This document shows, piece by piece, positions 36,483 to 46,082 of a DNA stretch of 64,000 bases. The position numbers were made by a program, and so were the translations under genes. Positions within the stretch are counted from its first letter, which is position 1, and each line of letters opens with the position of its first letter. This DNA comes from Anabaena subtropica FACHB-260 (lineage in GTDB: Bacteria > Cyanobacteriota > Cyanobacteriia > Cyanobacteriales > Nostocaceae). The notes below the pieces were generated by a model, which did not search any database, was not told the DNA's origin, and saw only the letters and a program-made list of their open reading frames with translations. Where the stretch lies: NCBI RefSeq assembly GCF_014697105.1, contig NZ_JACJRF010000002.1:62001-126000 (forward strand). The letters are read 5' to 3'.

Positions 36483-38234
36483 CTAACGTAGTAATTCTTC
36501 TACTTGATGCTGGCTCCACAGGTTTCTGTAAAGACCATCTCGCTGCACCAATTCCAAGTGATTACCTACCTGAACAATTTTGCCTTTGTCCATCACAAAA
36601 ATTCTGTCAGCCGCCGCCGCCGCCGAAAGTTGATGAGTGATAAAAATTACTGTTTTGCGTACAGTACCAGTAGAAAGGTTGTTGAGAATTTGGGTAGCTG
36701 TTTGATTATCCACACTAGAGAGGGCATCATCTAAAATTAAGACTGGAGCATTAACCAACATGGCTCTAGCTAAGGCAGTGCGTTGCCTTTGACCACCAGA
36801 AAGGGTGATACCACGCTCACCAACAAGAGTTTCATACTGTTGAGGAAAATTAATAATTTCGGGATGAATCTGAGCTAGTTTAGCAACGTACTCTACATTT
36901 TCTGGTGGGCTAACTGGATCACCGTAGCGAATGTTATTTTTAATTGTGGTACTAAACAAGAAACTATCTTGAGGAACGTAGGCGATCGCATGACGTAAAT
37001 CTGCCAAAGCGATCTTAGTAATATCCAGCCCATCCAAAAATAACTGTTCTGGTTCAATTTCCAGCAATCTTGGTAAGGCATTGGCTAAAGTGGACTTACC
37101 AGAACCAATTGCTCCCACAATCGCCACTGTTTCCCCAGAGGTAATGGTAAAGTTAACCTTGTCTAATGCTGGAGTAGTAGCACCCGGATAGATATAACTG
37201 AGATTTTTGGCAGTTAATTCTCCTTTTACCTCAGCTAATGGTAGGTGGATTGCTTCGTCGGCATCTTGAATTTTAGCTTTGACACTGAGAATAGATTCCA
37301 AACGATCCACACTCACCTCACCTCGTTGGTAAGCAGAAATCGTAAAACCCAACAGCGCTGTAGGAAAAACTAGACGTTCTATGTAGATGAGAAGCGCCAA
37401 AAAATCACCAATAGCCAAAGTTCCCGCCGCAATTTGTGATGTTCCCAACCAAATAATCACCAGTGAACTCAGACTAGCTAGACCCCCAATCATAGGAAAC
37501 AAAATATTTCTACTTTTGGCTAGTTCCAAGTTAGCCCCTAATAATTTTTGATTTTGTTGGGCGAAAGCGCGACGCTCGTTTTCTTCTTGGGCGTAAATTT
37601 TAATTAAAGCAATGCCACTAATATCTTCTTGAATTAGTTCACTAATGTCAGAGAGTTGTTCTTGAACTATCCCCTGTTGGCGACGTAACCGATTGCTAAA
37701 TAAATTTACTAAAACAAACATGAAGGGATACACTGCCAAAGCTGCTAGTGTCAAATCCACACTAATTGTCAGCATGACGGGTAGGGTGAGAGCATAGGCA
37801 AATAGGGTATTTGCCAAACTCAAGACCGCAAAACCTAGCAATCGTCTGACATTCTCTACATCACTGGTAGCCCTGCTAATTAAATCCCCAATTGTATTGT
37901 TAGCAAAATAAGCAGGCTCTAACTTTAGTAAATGTGTAAAAATGCGTTGTTTGAGGTCAAATTCTACCTGTCTTCCCACTCCAAATAACCAAATCCGCGA
38001 AGCCATGCGGATAAGCAGCATAGCTGAACTCAGCAAAATGATAATTATTACATAACGTAATATTTGATTCCAGCTAAAGTTGGTAGAAAGTAGGTCAACA
38101 CAAGCCCGAATCAACCAAGGAATATAAACACCCAGCCCATTGACAGACAACAAAGCCAGGATGCCCAATGTCGCCTCCCGCCAATGGGGACGCATATAAG
38201 CAGCAAGTTTAGCAATTCGTTGAGATTGTGCCAT
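36483..38234 (-). CDS. ABC exporter half-transporter (MdlB/MsbA-like)
   Basis: 583 residues. Six membrane helices over the first 310 residues, then an ATPase domain with Walker A GAIGSGKST, signature LSGGQRQRTALARAM and Walker B VLILDDALSSVD, followed by the H-loop ITHQLSAAAAADRIFVMD. The N-terminus reads IAKLAAYMRPHWREATLGIL. Type I exporter that would function as a homodimer or with a partner half-transporter; the substrate (lipid, peptide or drug) cannot be decided. It lies just upstream of the ethylene-receptor-like gene on the same strand (the gap to the kinase start is about 86 bp), so cotranscription is possible. Confidence 0.9.
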   Translation of the reverse strand: MAQSQRIAKLAAYMRPHWREATLGILALLSVNGLGVYIPWLIRACVDLLSTNFSWNQILRYVIIIILLSSAMLLIRMASRIWLFGVGRQVEFDLKQRIFTHLLKLEPAYFANNTIGDLISRATSDVENVRRLLGFAVLSLANTLFAYALTLPVMLTISVDLTLAALAVYPFMFVLVNLFSNRLRRQQGIVQEQLSDISELIQEDISGIALIKIYAQEENERRAFAQQNQKLLGANLELAKSRNILFPMIGGLASLSSLVIIWLGTSQIAAGTLAIGDFLALLIYIERLVFPTALLGFTISAYQRGEVSVDRLESILSVKAKIQDADEAIHLPLAEVKGELTAKNLSYIYPGATTPALDKVNFTITSGETVAIVGAIGSGKSTLANALPRLLEIEPEQLFLDGLDITKIALADLRHAIAYVPQDSFLFSTTIKNNIRYGDPVSPPENVEYVAKLAQIHPEIINFPQQYETLVGERGITLSGGQRQRTALARAMLVNAPVLILDDALSSVDNQTATQILNNLSTGTVRKTVIFITHQLSAAAAADRIFVMDKGKIVQVGNHLELVQRDGLYRNLWSQHQVEELLR

Positions 38235-38397
38235 GAAATGGGGGTTAGGGACTGGGGATTAGGGATGGGGGATTAGGGAATAGTAAGTGCTGAGTTATGA
38301 GTGCTGAGTCAGAATTTCTTCACCTCTGCTCCCTTGCTTCTCTGCTTGTTTCTAGTCCCTAGTCCCTATGCTCTTGTTCAAGATACTTATTTTACCC
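38235..38397. repeat. G-rich short repeats between two minus-strand genes
   Basis: GGGATTAGGGATGGGGGATTAGGG-type words (about 38249-38279) and AGTGCTGAGTTATGAGTGCTGAG (about 38285-38307) form imperfect tandem repeats of the kind seen at several other intergenic sites in the window. Confidence 0.6.
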
Positions 38398-39096
38398 TTA
38401 TGTCTGGCGACCACGTAAGAAAAAGTAAACTTGATTGAGGTAACTTTCCCAGACTTGTGTTGTCAGTTGCAGGGTTGCGGCACTGGGTACAAAGTCCTCG
38501 ATACGTAGTCCTCGCTCCTGAATCTGTTGAGGATTTTGTAACAGATAGGGGGGAATTTTGCTATTCAAAGGATTGAAAGCTAAGGTTACTTGTCCTAGTT
38601 CTGGGCTGGGTAAAATCGTGTCTCCCAGGATATCGGCCGTTGGCGTTAGGTGAGTTGCTTGTCCTAATGCTACTAATGTTTCCGATGGGGAAGCAGACAA
38701 TAGCTGATAGGTGGGAACAACGGCTCCGGTTGCCAATGGCGCTCTAATTAAGAAGTAGGCGATCGCTGGTGTACTCGACAAAAGTAAAATTGTCAATGCC
38801 CAGCCCGCTAGATATCCTCCTGGTTGATCTATGCCACCGCCTTTAATTTTTTGAGCTGCAAACATCAATAGCAAAACTGATGCTCCCAAAGGTTTGAGTG
38901 GAAAAGATATTAACCTCCACAAAGACGCTACAGCTGGTTCGTTGGGATTAACGAACGACAAAGCTATGACTACCAACACAATGACTAAGACTAATCTACC
39001 GACAAAAGTGCCTTTAGGATAAAATCTCTGAAACAGTGAGAATACGATAGTACCAATCAGTAACCACAGCAGTACCCGGCTTAACAGTAAAAACAT
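38398..39096 (-). CDS. Multi-pass membrane protein of unknown function, 232 aa
   Basis: Four hydrophobic segments in the first 125 residues (LLSRVLLWLLIGTIVFSLF, LVLVIVLVVIALSFV, PLGASVLLLMFAA, AGWALTILLLSSTPAIAYFLI). A soluble C-terminal part follows with NPQQIQERGLRIEDFVPSA and a final segment YLNQVYFFLRG. This layout, with the membrane part followed by a soluble domain, resembles the front of some cyanobacterial YdcF-associated or envelope proteins. I do not recognise the family with certainty. The start ATG near 39096 fits the signal-like first helix. The gene sits alone between the ABC exporter and the divergent galE. Confidence 0.6.
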   Translation of the reverse strand: MFLLLSRVLLWLLIGTIVFSLFQRFYPKGTFVGRLVLVIVLVVIALSFVNPNEPAVASLWRLISFPLKPLGASVLLLMFAAQKIKGGGIDQPGGYLAGWALTILLLSSTPAIAYFLIRAPLATGAVVPTYQLLSASPSETLVALGQATHLTPTADILGDTILPSPELGQVTLAFNPLNSKIPPYLLQNPQQIQERGLRIEDFVPSAATLQLTTQVWESYLNQVYFFLRGRQT

Positions 39097-39340
39097 AGAT
39101 TTATTCTCAAATCTCCTTTTGCAGTGAGCCTAGAGGTTTTGCGAAGTGGATTTATTTTAGCGTCAACTGTAATTGCAGTATTTGACATAAAATACTCAAC
39201 CCTCACACAAAAGACCACCGTCGTAGTGATTTTAGTGCAATTTTTCCACACTGCGCCTAATATTTATAATTTTCGAGATTAGTAATGTGACCACCATTAA
39301 ACTAAATTAATTCAGTAGTTGTCACTCAAAAGGAAAAACT

Positions 39341-40339
39341 ATGTCGCCTGGAAAACCGAGCATTTTGGTAACGGGGGGAGCAGGATATATCGGTTCGCAC
39401 ACCGTACTAGCTCTCAAGCAAGCAGGTTATGACGTGGTAATACTAGATAACTTGGTCTATGGACATCGTGATCTAGTAGAAAAGGTTTTGCAAGTAGAAC
39501 TTGTGGTGGGTGATACAGGCGATCGCCCTTTGTTGGATGAATTATTCAAATCCCGCAATTTTGACGCAGTGATGCACTTTTCTGCCTATGCCTATGTAGG
39601 CGAATCGGTGAGCGATCCTGCTAAATACTACCGCAATAACGTTTTAGGTACATTGACCCTATTGGAAGCGATGCTGGCTGCTTCTATTCATAAATTTGTC
39701 TTCTCCTCCACTTGTGCTACCTATGGAGTCCCGACAGTTGTACCAATTCCTGAAGATCATCCCCAAAACCCCATTAATCCTTATGGGGCTACTAAGCTCA
39801 TGGTAGAGAGGATTTTGGCAGATTTTGATGTGGCTTACGGTTTGAAATCAGTACGTTTCCGTTATTTTAATGCGGCTGGTGCCAATCCCGATGGTTTGCT
39901 AGGTGAGGATCACAACCCCGAAACTCATCTCATCCCCTTAGTACTCCTCACAGCCTTGGGTAAACGCAAATCTATCTCAATTTTCGGCACTGATTATCCT
40001 ACACCCGACGGCACTTGTATTCGAGATTATATTCACGTCAACGACTTAGCCGATGCCCATGTTTTGGGATTGGAGTATTTATTAAAAGGTGAGGATAGCG
40101 AAGTTTTCAATTTAGGTAATGGCCAAGGCTTCTCAGTTAGAGAAGTCATTGCAGCTGCCGAACAAGTAACAGGATTGCCCATAGCCATCGAAGAATGCGA
40201 TCGCCGCCCCGGAGATCCCCCAAGTCTCATTGGTAGTGGCGAGAAAGCCAGAAAAATCCTCGGCTGGCAACCCCAATACTCATCCATTAAAGATATTGTT
40301 GCTCATGCCTGGCAATGGCATCAGCAGCGCCATCAATAG
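39341..40339 (+). CDS. galE: UDP-glucose 4-epimerase
   Basis: 332 residues of the extended SDR family. NAD-binding GGAGYIGSHTV at the N-terminus, the catalytic Ser region SSTCATYG, and YGATKLMVE holding the Tyr-x-x-x-Lys pair. It interconverts UDP-glucose and UDP-galactose, supplying galactose for polysaccharide and glycolipids. The segment PTPDGTCIRDYIHVNDLADAH is the diagnostic GalE motif. The start ATG follows an AAGGAAAA ribosome-binding site at 39330-39337. It is a single gene ending near a hairpin at 40400. Confidence 0.93.
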   Translation: MSPGKPSILVTGGAGYIGSHTVLALKQAGYDVVILDNLVYGHRDLVEKVLQVELVVGDTGDRPLLDELFKSRNFDAVMHFSAYAYVGESVSDPAKYYRNNVLGTLTLLEAMLAASIHKFVFSSTCATYGVPTVVPIPEDHPQNPINPYGATKLMVERILADFDVAYGLKSVRFRYFNAAGANPDGLLGEDHNPETHLIPLVLLTALGKRKSISIFGTDYPTPDGTCIRDYIHVNDLADAHVLGLEYLLKGEDSEVFNLGNGQGFSVREVIAAAEQVTGLPIAIEECDRRPGDPPSLIGSGEKARKILGWQPQYSSIKDIVAHAWQWHQQRHQ

Positions 40340-40399
40340 AGTTGGGGAACAATTTCTCACTCAGCACGAAATGTGACTCTCTGTGTTAGGAGAGTGTAA

Positions 40400-40445
40400 G
40401 GGTATGGGGGTGTAAGGGTTTTTAACACCTACACCCGTATACCCC
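40400..40445. terminator. Hairpin between convergent galE and KaiB-domain genes
   Basis: GGGTATGGGGGTGTAAGGGTT (given as two arms: GGGTAT and GGGTGTA) is opposed by AACACC, TACACCC and ATACCC. The inverted repeat is imperfect but about 20 bp long, with a short T-rich loop. It lies between the convergent stops and could stop transcription from both sides. Confidence 0.5.
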
Positions 40446-40481
40446 AAGCAGTTTTCAATCCAAAATCTAAAATAGACATCG

Positions 40482-41246
40482 TCAAAGATTGTCCATAGCT
40501 CCCAACATTTGTAAAATTTTGGCGGCGTTGTCCAAATCACCCACCATCCGCCGAATTGGCAAAGGCCAAACTTTAACTAAAGTCGGAGTTGCGGAAACCT
40601 GATCAATTTCTGCCTGTTCAGGATTAGTCAAGACATCAATCACCTTCATGGTGTAAGGATATCCCAGCGATCGCTCCAATAGTTCATGCAGATTTTTCAA
40701 TATCCGTTCAGTGTTAGCACTGTGTCCCACCACAAATAAACGCAGAACATAAGTTTTGAGTGGCGCTTTTTGTACTGTGATAGCTGGTGGATAATACTTA
40801 GGAGCCTGTTCAGACAAGTCTAAGTTTACTATTAAGTCATGGTCTTCCCAGAGTTGGGGAAACGAAGAATGATAAGTTGCTAAGACCATGCGATCGCACA
40901 AACCCTCTTGCCAAGGAGCAGGTTGCCAAACTAAATTACCTGTGTTAAAAATAGCGTTCAGAACTGCTTGATGTTTAAGTACTGCGGGAGAAGCTTCCGC
41001 AAAAGTTTTTACCTGTTGAGACTGAGGATCTAACCAATGGTCAACCGTTGCTGTGTAGCAAGGAGCTAAAAAGTGAGGCGGTTCAGGTAAGTCTAAAATT
41101 TCCTGCAATGCAGCACATAAATGGGAATGCCATCGACCCTGCTTATGAGGGTCGATGCAGTAAATTAAATCGCCTCCCGGTGTAAACAGGGCAATACCCT
41201 TATATAACCGAGGTATAGGTAAGTTATCTGGAGTCGATTTAGTCAC
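40482..41246 (-). CDS. KaiB-domain protein with N-terminal extension
   Basis: 254 residues. The last 90 residues follow KaiB: LKTYVLRLFVVGHSANTERILKNLHELLE, then MKVIDVLTNPEQAEIDQVSATPTLVKVWPLPIRRMVGDL, where the ATPTL block and the DVLxNPxxAExD helix are diagnostic of the thioredoxin-like KaiB fold. The first 160 residues (LYKGIALFTPGGDLIYCIDP, and WHSHLCAALQEIL) form a separate domain not present in KaiB proper. The canonical kaiABC cluster is not nearby. It may act as a KaiB-like partner of another kinase; the role is unknown. Confidence 0.85.
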   Translation of the reverse strand: MTKSTPDNLPIPRLYKGIALFTPGGDLIYCIDPHKQGRWHSHLCAALQEILDLPEPPHFLAPCYTATVDHWLDPQSQQVKTFAEASPAVLKHQAVLNAIFNTGNLVWQPAPWQEGLCDRMVLATYHSSFPQLWEDHDLIVNLDLSEQAPKYYPPAITVQKAPLKTYVLRLFVVGHSANTERILKNLHELLERSLGYPYTMKVIDVLTNPEQAEIDQVSATPTLVKVWPLPIRRMVGDLDNAAKILQMLGAMDNL

Positions 41247-41422
41247 AAGATCCCAAAACTGAACAGTAATTAAGTAAAAGGTTTACACAAGTGTCATAGA
41301 TTTTTCGCTAGGGCTGTCAATAGTGCAAAGTCCACAATCCTTCACTAATGACTATTGACCACTCTCACTTATGTTTGAGTTTACCAGTTGCGTAATTCCT
41401 AACCTTTTACCTTTTACTGTAT

Positions 41423-42709
41423 CTAAACCCGTCCTCGGAGAAACTGAGCCATTTCGTTAGGAGTTGGTGACATTTCCAAAGCGGTTTCTTCAGTAATGCG
41501 ACCTTCTTGATAGAGATTGAGCAAAGACTGATTCATGGTAATCATCCCATCAAAACTAGCTTGCTTCATCAGTTCGCTAATTTCATCATACTTACCATCT
41601 TTAATCCATTCCTTGATTGCTTCAGTATTGATCAGAATATCGTGGAAAGCTGCCCGCTTACCATCAGTGGTCCGACACAAGCCTTGAGCAATTACAGCCA
41701 CCAAAGACTCAGCTATCGCTATTCGCATAGCATCCTGTTCTTCACCTGAATACAAATTGAGAATCCGTTCAATAGTTTTCACCGCACTATTGGTGTGCAG
41801 AGTTCCCATGACCAAGTGACCAGTTTGAGCCGCTTTTAGTGCAGTGTTAACCGTTTCTTTATCCCGCATTTCCCCCACCAGAATCAAGTCTGGGTCTTCC
41901 CGCAAAGCCGCTTTTAAAGCATTATCAAATTTGCGGGTATGCATTCCCACTTCCCGTTGCTTAATCAGTGACTTGCGACTTTGGTGAACAAATTCCACCG
42001 GGTCTTCAATGGTGATAATGTGCTTAGGCATCTCTCGATTGATGTAATCAATCATCGCCGCCATCGTCGTTGATTTACCAGAACCAGTAGGGCCTGTCAC
42101 CAAAATTAAACCCTTGTGAGTGTGGCAAACATCCCGAAATACGGGGGGTAGTCTCAATTGATCAATAGATAAGATTTTCAGTGGAATCAACCGCAGCACC
42201 ATCGAATAGCCTTTGAGAGAGTCAAAGACATTAATCCGTACACGGGCAAATTCATACTGAGTTGCACCATCAAATTCTAAATGTTCGTGAAATCGTTGAA
42301 TTTCCGTCTCTGTCATGATTTCCCGCAACCAACCCATAAAAGTCGGTTTGTCTGTTTCGGGATAATCAGTTGGGTTAATTTCACCTCGGTTACGGAATCG
42401 AGGTATTTCACCAACCCCTAAGTGAATATCAGAATAGCCATTATCAAAAGCTTCTTTAATAATCTGCGCCAAAGTTAAAGGCGAATCGCTAGCTGGGGTT
42501 GAGATTGGTGGTGGTGTCCCAGGACGATGAGCAGCACTAGGTGGTGGAGGTGGTGTAGGTTGATGAGCGCTCCTATTCACTGACGACATATCCAACGTTT
42601 GTGTATGTTGGCGTTGGGTGATTACCGATGGTGGCGGCGGAGGTGGTACTGGTGGGATATTCCGCGAAGCCACAGGATGAGAAGTTGATGGGGGTTGAGA
42701 TTCCGTCAT
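41423..42709 (-). CDS. PilT-like type IV pilus retraction ATPase with proline-rich N-terminus
   Basis: 428 residues. The first 75 residues are Pro-rich (PPVPPPPPPS, TPPPPPSAAH) and precede the usual start of PilT. Then ALF motifs follow: SDIHLGVGEIPRFRNRGEI, Walker A TGPTGSGKSTT, HIITIEDPVEFVH (Asp box), Walker B DPDLILVGEMRD and the His box MGTLHTNSAVKTIERIL. The C-terminal AIRNLIRE motif, important for retraction in PilT proper, is not found; the corresponding part reads ISELMKQAS. It may be a PilT2-type paralogue or a regulator of motility. It stands alone, not in a pil operon. Confidence 0.85.
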   Translation of the reverse strand: MTESQPPSTSHPVASRNIPPVPPPPPPSVITQRQHTQTLDMSSVNRSAHQPTPPPPPSAAHRPGTPPPISTPASDSPLTLAQIIKEAFDNGYSDIHLGVGEIPRFRNRGEINPTDYPETDKPTFMGWLREIMTETEIQRFHEHLEFDGATQYEFARVRINVFDSLKGYSMVLRLIPLKILSIDQLRLPPVFRDVCHTHKGLILVTGPTGSGKSTTMAAMIDYINREMPKHIITIEDPVEFVHQSRKSLIKQREVGMHTRKFDNALKAALREDPDLILVGEMRDKETVNTALKAAQTGHLVMGTLHTNSAVKTIERILNLYSGEEQDAMRIAIAESLVAVIAQGLCRTTDGKRAAFHDILINTEAIKEWIKDGKYDEISELMKQASFDGMITMNQSLLNLYQEGRITEETALEMSPTPNEMAQFLRGRV

Positions 42710-43409
42710 ATATCTTTATAATTTTGGAGTTATTAACTGGAAACAGCAAACAAATCTCTCAAGGGTTCTGATAGCCCTAAAAAACGGCATCACAGATGTC
42801 TGTTTACTGAAAACTTCTAAGTAACATTTCATGACAATACTTTTTTATTTTTGTATTTTTTTTAACCATGAAATAAAAAAGAAAATCTCCCTCTATATAA
42901 ACTGGTTTAACCTAAGCATTTCAATAATCACATCAGTAGAAATATTTAGGTTTATTAGTATTACGGAATACAAAAAACTTTCACGAAATAGGTTGAATCA
43001 GCATAAATGAGAAAGTTATGGCTAACTCAGCCGTAACTGGCTAGTAATTAATAGCAAAATCATCTGTAGATAATTTGTTTAGCCGCACTACAGAATTATG
43101 AGAGACAAAGCCATTTTACATAAGAAATGTTAAGCAAAATCTAAGCCAAGAGTTTGCAGTGAACTTTTTGAGTCACGGCTTTTGTGTTCTACTCCTCAAG
43201 ACAGATACCGAAAGCTAGATTAATCCTGAAATGTAAATCCGGCTTTACATTCATCATTCAAAAAAATTAATTGTAAAGTTTAATAAATAAATGCTCATTT
43301 TCCTAGATGAGTTTTATATACTGAAACTTCATTAAAGTATTCAGTTTGTTTCATAAAAGCGAAATAATACTGAATTGAAAATTTGCTGTGTATTTTAGGA
43401 GGAAAAGTC
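42710..43409. other. Intergenic region with a short palindrome
   Basis: About 700 AT-rich bases between divergent genes. GTTA-T-GGCT-AACTC-AGCC-G-TAAC at 43015-43037 is a dyad of 9 paired positions that could be an operator. No gene is supported. Confidence 0.5.
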
Positions 43410-43784
43410 ATGGTTTCGGCTCAGAAATCTAATTTCGGAAAGACCTACTCCTTGTTGGTTATCAAAAGCTTTTTGATATGGACTTTTACATTGGCAGTGT
43501 GCTTGTTGGTTGTGGGTTTTCCGTTAGTGGTGTTGATGGCTACGGTCGGATGTTTGTTGTCGATTGTGTTGCAATCTGTAATGCCTGTTAGTGCGGTTTT
43601 ATTCGTAGCAGGCAGCTTGATTATGTTTAATGTCATGGCAGTTTTGATTGCTGCTGGTGTATTGACCTTCAAAGGTGTACACCCCACAGACATGAAATGG
43701 TTAAGCTGGTTGCACGGAGAAGAAGAGCAAATGCAAAGTAGCATCTACGCTTCTTGCCCTCTGACCTGCGATGTCAAGCTATAA
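43410..43784 (+). CDS. Two-helix membrane protein of unknown function, 124 aa
   Basis: I chose ATG 43410 because AGGAGG precedes it by 7 nt; the longer frame starts at 43383. The protein (MVSAQKSNFGKTYSLLVIKS) has two or three hydrophobic segments: FLIWTFTLAVCLLVVGFPLV, SIVLQSVMPVSAVLFVAG and IMFNVMAVLIAAGVLTF. It ends in a soluble acidic tail with three Cys residues. No family recognised. A good intrinsic terminator follows the stop by about 35 nt. Confidence 0.65.
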   Translation: MVSAQKSNFGKTYSLLVIKSFLIWTFTLAVCLLVVGFPLVVLMATVGCLLSIVLQSVMPVSAVLFVAGSLIMFNVMAVLIAAGVLTFKGVHPTDMKWLSWLHGEEEQMQSSIYASCPLTCDVKL

Positions 43785-43817
43785 TTCTAACCACAAATTC
43801 GACAAACAGTACATCTG

Positions 43818-43838
43818 CCCGGTCAAGCCGGGTTTTTT
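43818..43838 (+). terminator. Intrinsic terminator
   Basis: CCCGG-TCAAG-CCGGG followed at once by TTTTTT. It lies just after the stop of the small membrane protein gene and before the helicase. Confidence 0.85.
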
Positions 43839-43881
43839 CATGTTTAAATTAGGAGAAATATTGACTGTTGACTAATGATCA

Positions 43882-46050
43882 ATGACCAATGACTTTAAAA
43901 GACTTGCACCTTTTATTCAAGAATATATTTATCATCATCAGTGGACTGAATTAAGACCAGTTCAAACAGCCGCTTGTGAAGTGGTGTTTGACACCAATGC
44001 TCATCTATTAATTGCCGCCACTACTGCTGCGGGAAAAACAGAAGCAGCATTTTTACCTGTTTTAACTCAGTTATATAACAATCCATCAACCACTATTGGT
44101 GCATTATATATAGGCCCTATTAAAGCCTTAATTAATGACCAATTTGCACGGCTCAACGATTTATTAAAATCAGCGAACATTCCTGTTTACCATTGGCATG
44201 GTGATGTCGCCCAAAGTCGGAAAAATAAACTTTTACAAAATCCTCAAGGCATTCTGCAAATTACACCAGAATCTTTAGAAAGTTTATTAGTCAATAAACA
44301 TAAAGAAATATTACGTTTATTTGGCGATTTAAGGTTTGTGATTATTGATGAAATTCATGCCTTTATGGGTTCTGAACGCGGTTGTCAGATTATTTGCCAA
44401 TTACAACGTTTAGCAAACCTCACCAAAAACCAACCCCGCCGTATTGGTTTATCTGCAACTTTAGGTGATTATTCAATAGCGGAAGAGTGGCTGCGTTCGG
44501 GAACTGATAAACAAGTGATTACACCAAAGGTAGAGGCCACAAAACGCCAAATCAAATTGGCGTTAGAACACTTTTATATTGCGAATGATGTCGATGAATC
44601 AGCAGCGACAGCTTACGAACAATATATTTTTAATCTGAGTCAATCTCGTAAATGTTTAATCTTTGCAAACAATCGTACACAAACTGAATCAATAATTGCT
44701 TCTTTGCGACAAATTGCTGCCCAACAAGGACAACCAGATATATATCATGTACATCATGGGAGTATATCAGCCAGCTTACGACAAGTGGCAGAAAATGCCA
44801 TGCGCGAACCCCATAATCCGGCGGTAACTGCGGCTACTCTTACTTTAGAGTTAGGTATAGATATTGGTCATTTGGAACGCGTCATTCAATTAGAATCACC
44901 TCTGTCTGTAGCAAGTTTTTTACAACGCTTGGGACGTGCGGGTAGAAGAGGCGAAGCTGCTGATATGCGCTTTGTTTGCGCTGAAGATGAAATCTCACCA
45001 GAAGCATATTTACCAGAGCAAATTCCTTGGCAGCTTTTACAATGTATAGCAATTATTCAACTTTATTTGGAAGAACGTTGGATTGAAACGATTAAGCCAA
45101 TTAAATATCCTTTGAGTTTGTTATATCACCAGACAATGAGTATTTTAGTAGCAGTGCAAGAAATTTCTCCTGCTGCTTTAGCTAGACAAGTTTTGAGTTT
45201 ACCTCCCTTTGCTGCTATTTCTCAGGAAGATTTTAAGTTAATGTTGCGCTATTTAATTGATATTGGTCATATTCAGCATACTGAGCAAAATAAATTAATT
45301 CTGGGTTTGGCAGGGGAAAGAATAGTAGGTAAATTTCAGTTTTATGCGGTCTTTGCAGATACTAAAGAATATACTGTTAAGCAAGGTACAAAAGAAATTG
45401 GTAGTATCGTTACCCCACCCGTTGTTGGTAAACAATTCACTTTAGCAGGGGTAACATGGGAAGTTATAGAAATTGACTTTAAAAAAAGAGTAGTGATAGT
45501 TAAGCAAGTAGAAGGTAAAGCTACTAGTTATTGGAGAGGTGGTAGCGGTACGGTTCATACTAAGGTTTTGCAAAGGATGCGTCGGGTTTTACTGGAAGAT
45601 ACAGAATATAGCTATTTGCAAAAAAATGCTCTCCGACGTTTACAAAAAGTTCGGAAATTAGTACGAGATGCTGGATTAGATGAGCAGCCTATTTTGCAAT
45701 TAGAACAAGGTAGATGCTGTATCTTTCCTTGGATGGGTACTGTGGCTTACCGCACTTTAGAAAGGTTACTCAATACTTTGTGTCGAGAATCGTTGGAAAT
45801 TAGTAGTATTGGTGGAGTCAATCCCTATTATTTCACAATGAAGTTAGGGAAAGGTAAATTTAAATATCTTCAGCAAACAATTGTTTCTTTGTGTGAGCAG
45901 AGAATTATGAGCGAAGATTTGGTAAGTTCTGCGGAAGCGCCAGAAATGCAAAAATATGATGAGTTTATTCCTCATCCGCTTTTACGGAAAGCTTTTGCTG
46001 ATGATTATTTAGATATGGATGAACTCAGGGAGATAGTGAGGCAGTGGTGA
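43882..46050 (+). CDS. DEAD/DEAH-box ATP-dependent helicase (Lhr-like)
   Basis: 722 residues. Superfamily 2 motifs: Walker A TTAAGKTEAAF (Lys52), DEIHAFMGSERG (motif II), SATLGDYSI (III), NRTQTESIIASL (IV) and QRLGRAGRRGE (VI). The motif-IV/VI layout is that of Lhr-type DNA/RNA helicases. The C-terminal 300 residues lack the usual WH or zinc domain; similar proteins are seen in cyanobacterial and other genomes with unknown role. The ATG lies at the end of a GACTAATGATCAATGACCAATGAC repeat, so the translation start is embedded in a tandem repeat tract. Confidence 0.85.
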   Translation: MTNDFKRLAPFIQEYIYHHQWTELRPVQTAACEVVFDTNAHLLIAATTAAGKTEAAFLPVLTQLYNNPSTTIGALYIGPIKALINDQFARLNDLLKSANIPVYHWHGDVAQSRKNKLLQNPQGILQITPESLESLLVNKHKEILRLFGDLRFVIIDEIHAFMGSERGCQIICQLQRLANLTKNQPRRIGLSATLGDYSIAEEWLRSGTDKQVITPKVEATKRQIKLALEHFYIANDVDESAATAYEQYIFNLSQSRKCLIFANNRTQTESIIASLRQIAAQQGQPDIYHVHHGSISASLRQVAENAMREPHNPAVTAATLTLELGIDIGHLERVIQLESPLSVASFLQRLGRAGRRGEAADMRFVCAEDEISPEAYLPEQIPWQLLQCIAIIQLYLEERWIETIKPIKYPLSLLYHQTMSILVAVQEISPAALARQVLSLPPFAAISQEDFKLMLRYLIDIGHIQHTEQNKLILGLAGERIVGKFQFYAVFADTKEYTVKQGTKEIGSIVTPPVVGKQFTLAGVTWEVIEIDFKKRVVIVKQVEGKATSYWRGGSGTVHTKVLQRMRRVLLEDTEYSYLQKNALRRLQKVRKLVRDAGLDEQPILQLEQGRCCIFPWMGTVAYRTLERLLNTLCRESLEISSIGGVNPYYFTMKLGKGKFKYLQQTIVSLCEQRIMSEDLVSSAEAPEMQKYDEFIPHPLLRKAFADDYLDMDELREIVRQW

Positions 46051-46082
46051 AAAAGCATGGGAGCAGGAGAGCAGGGAGTATT

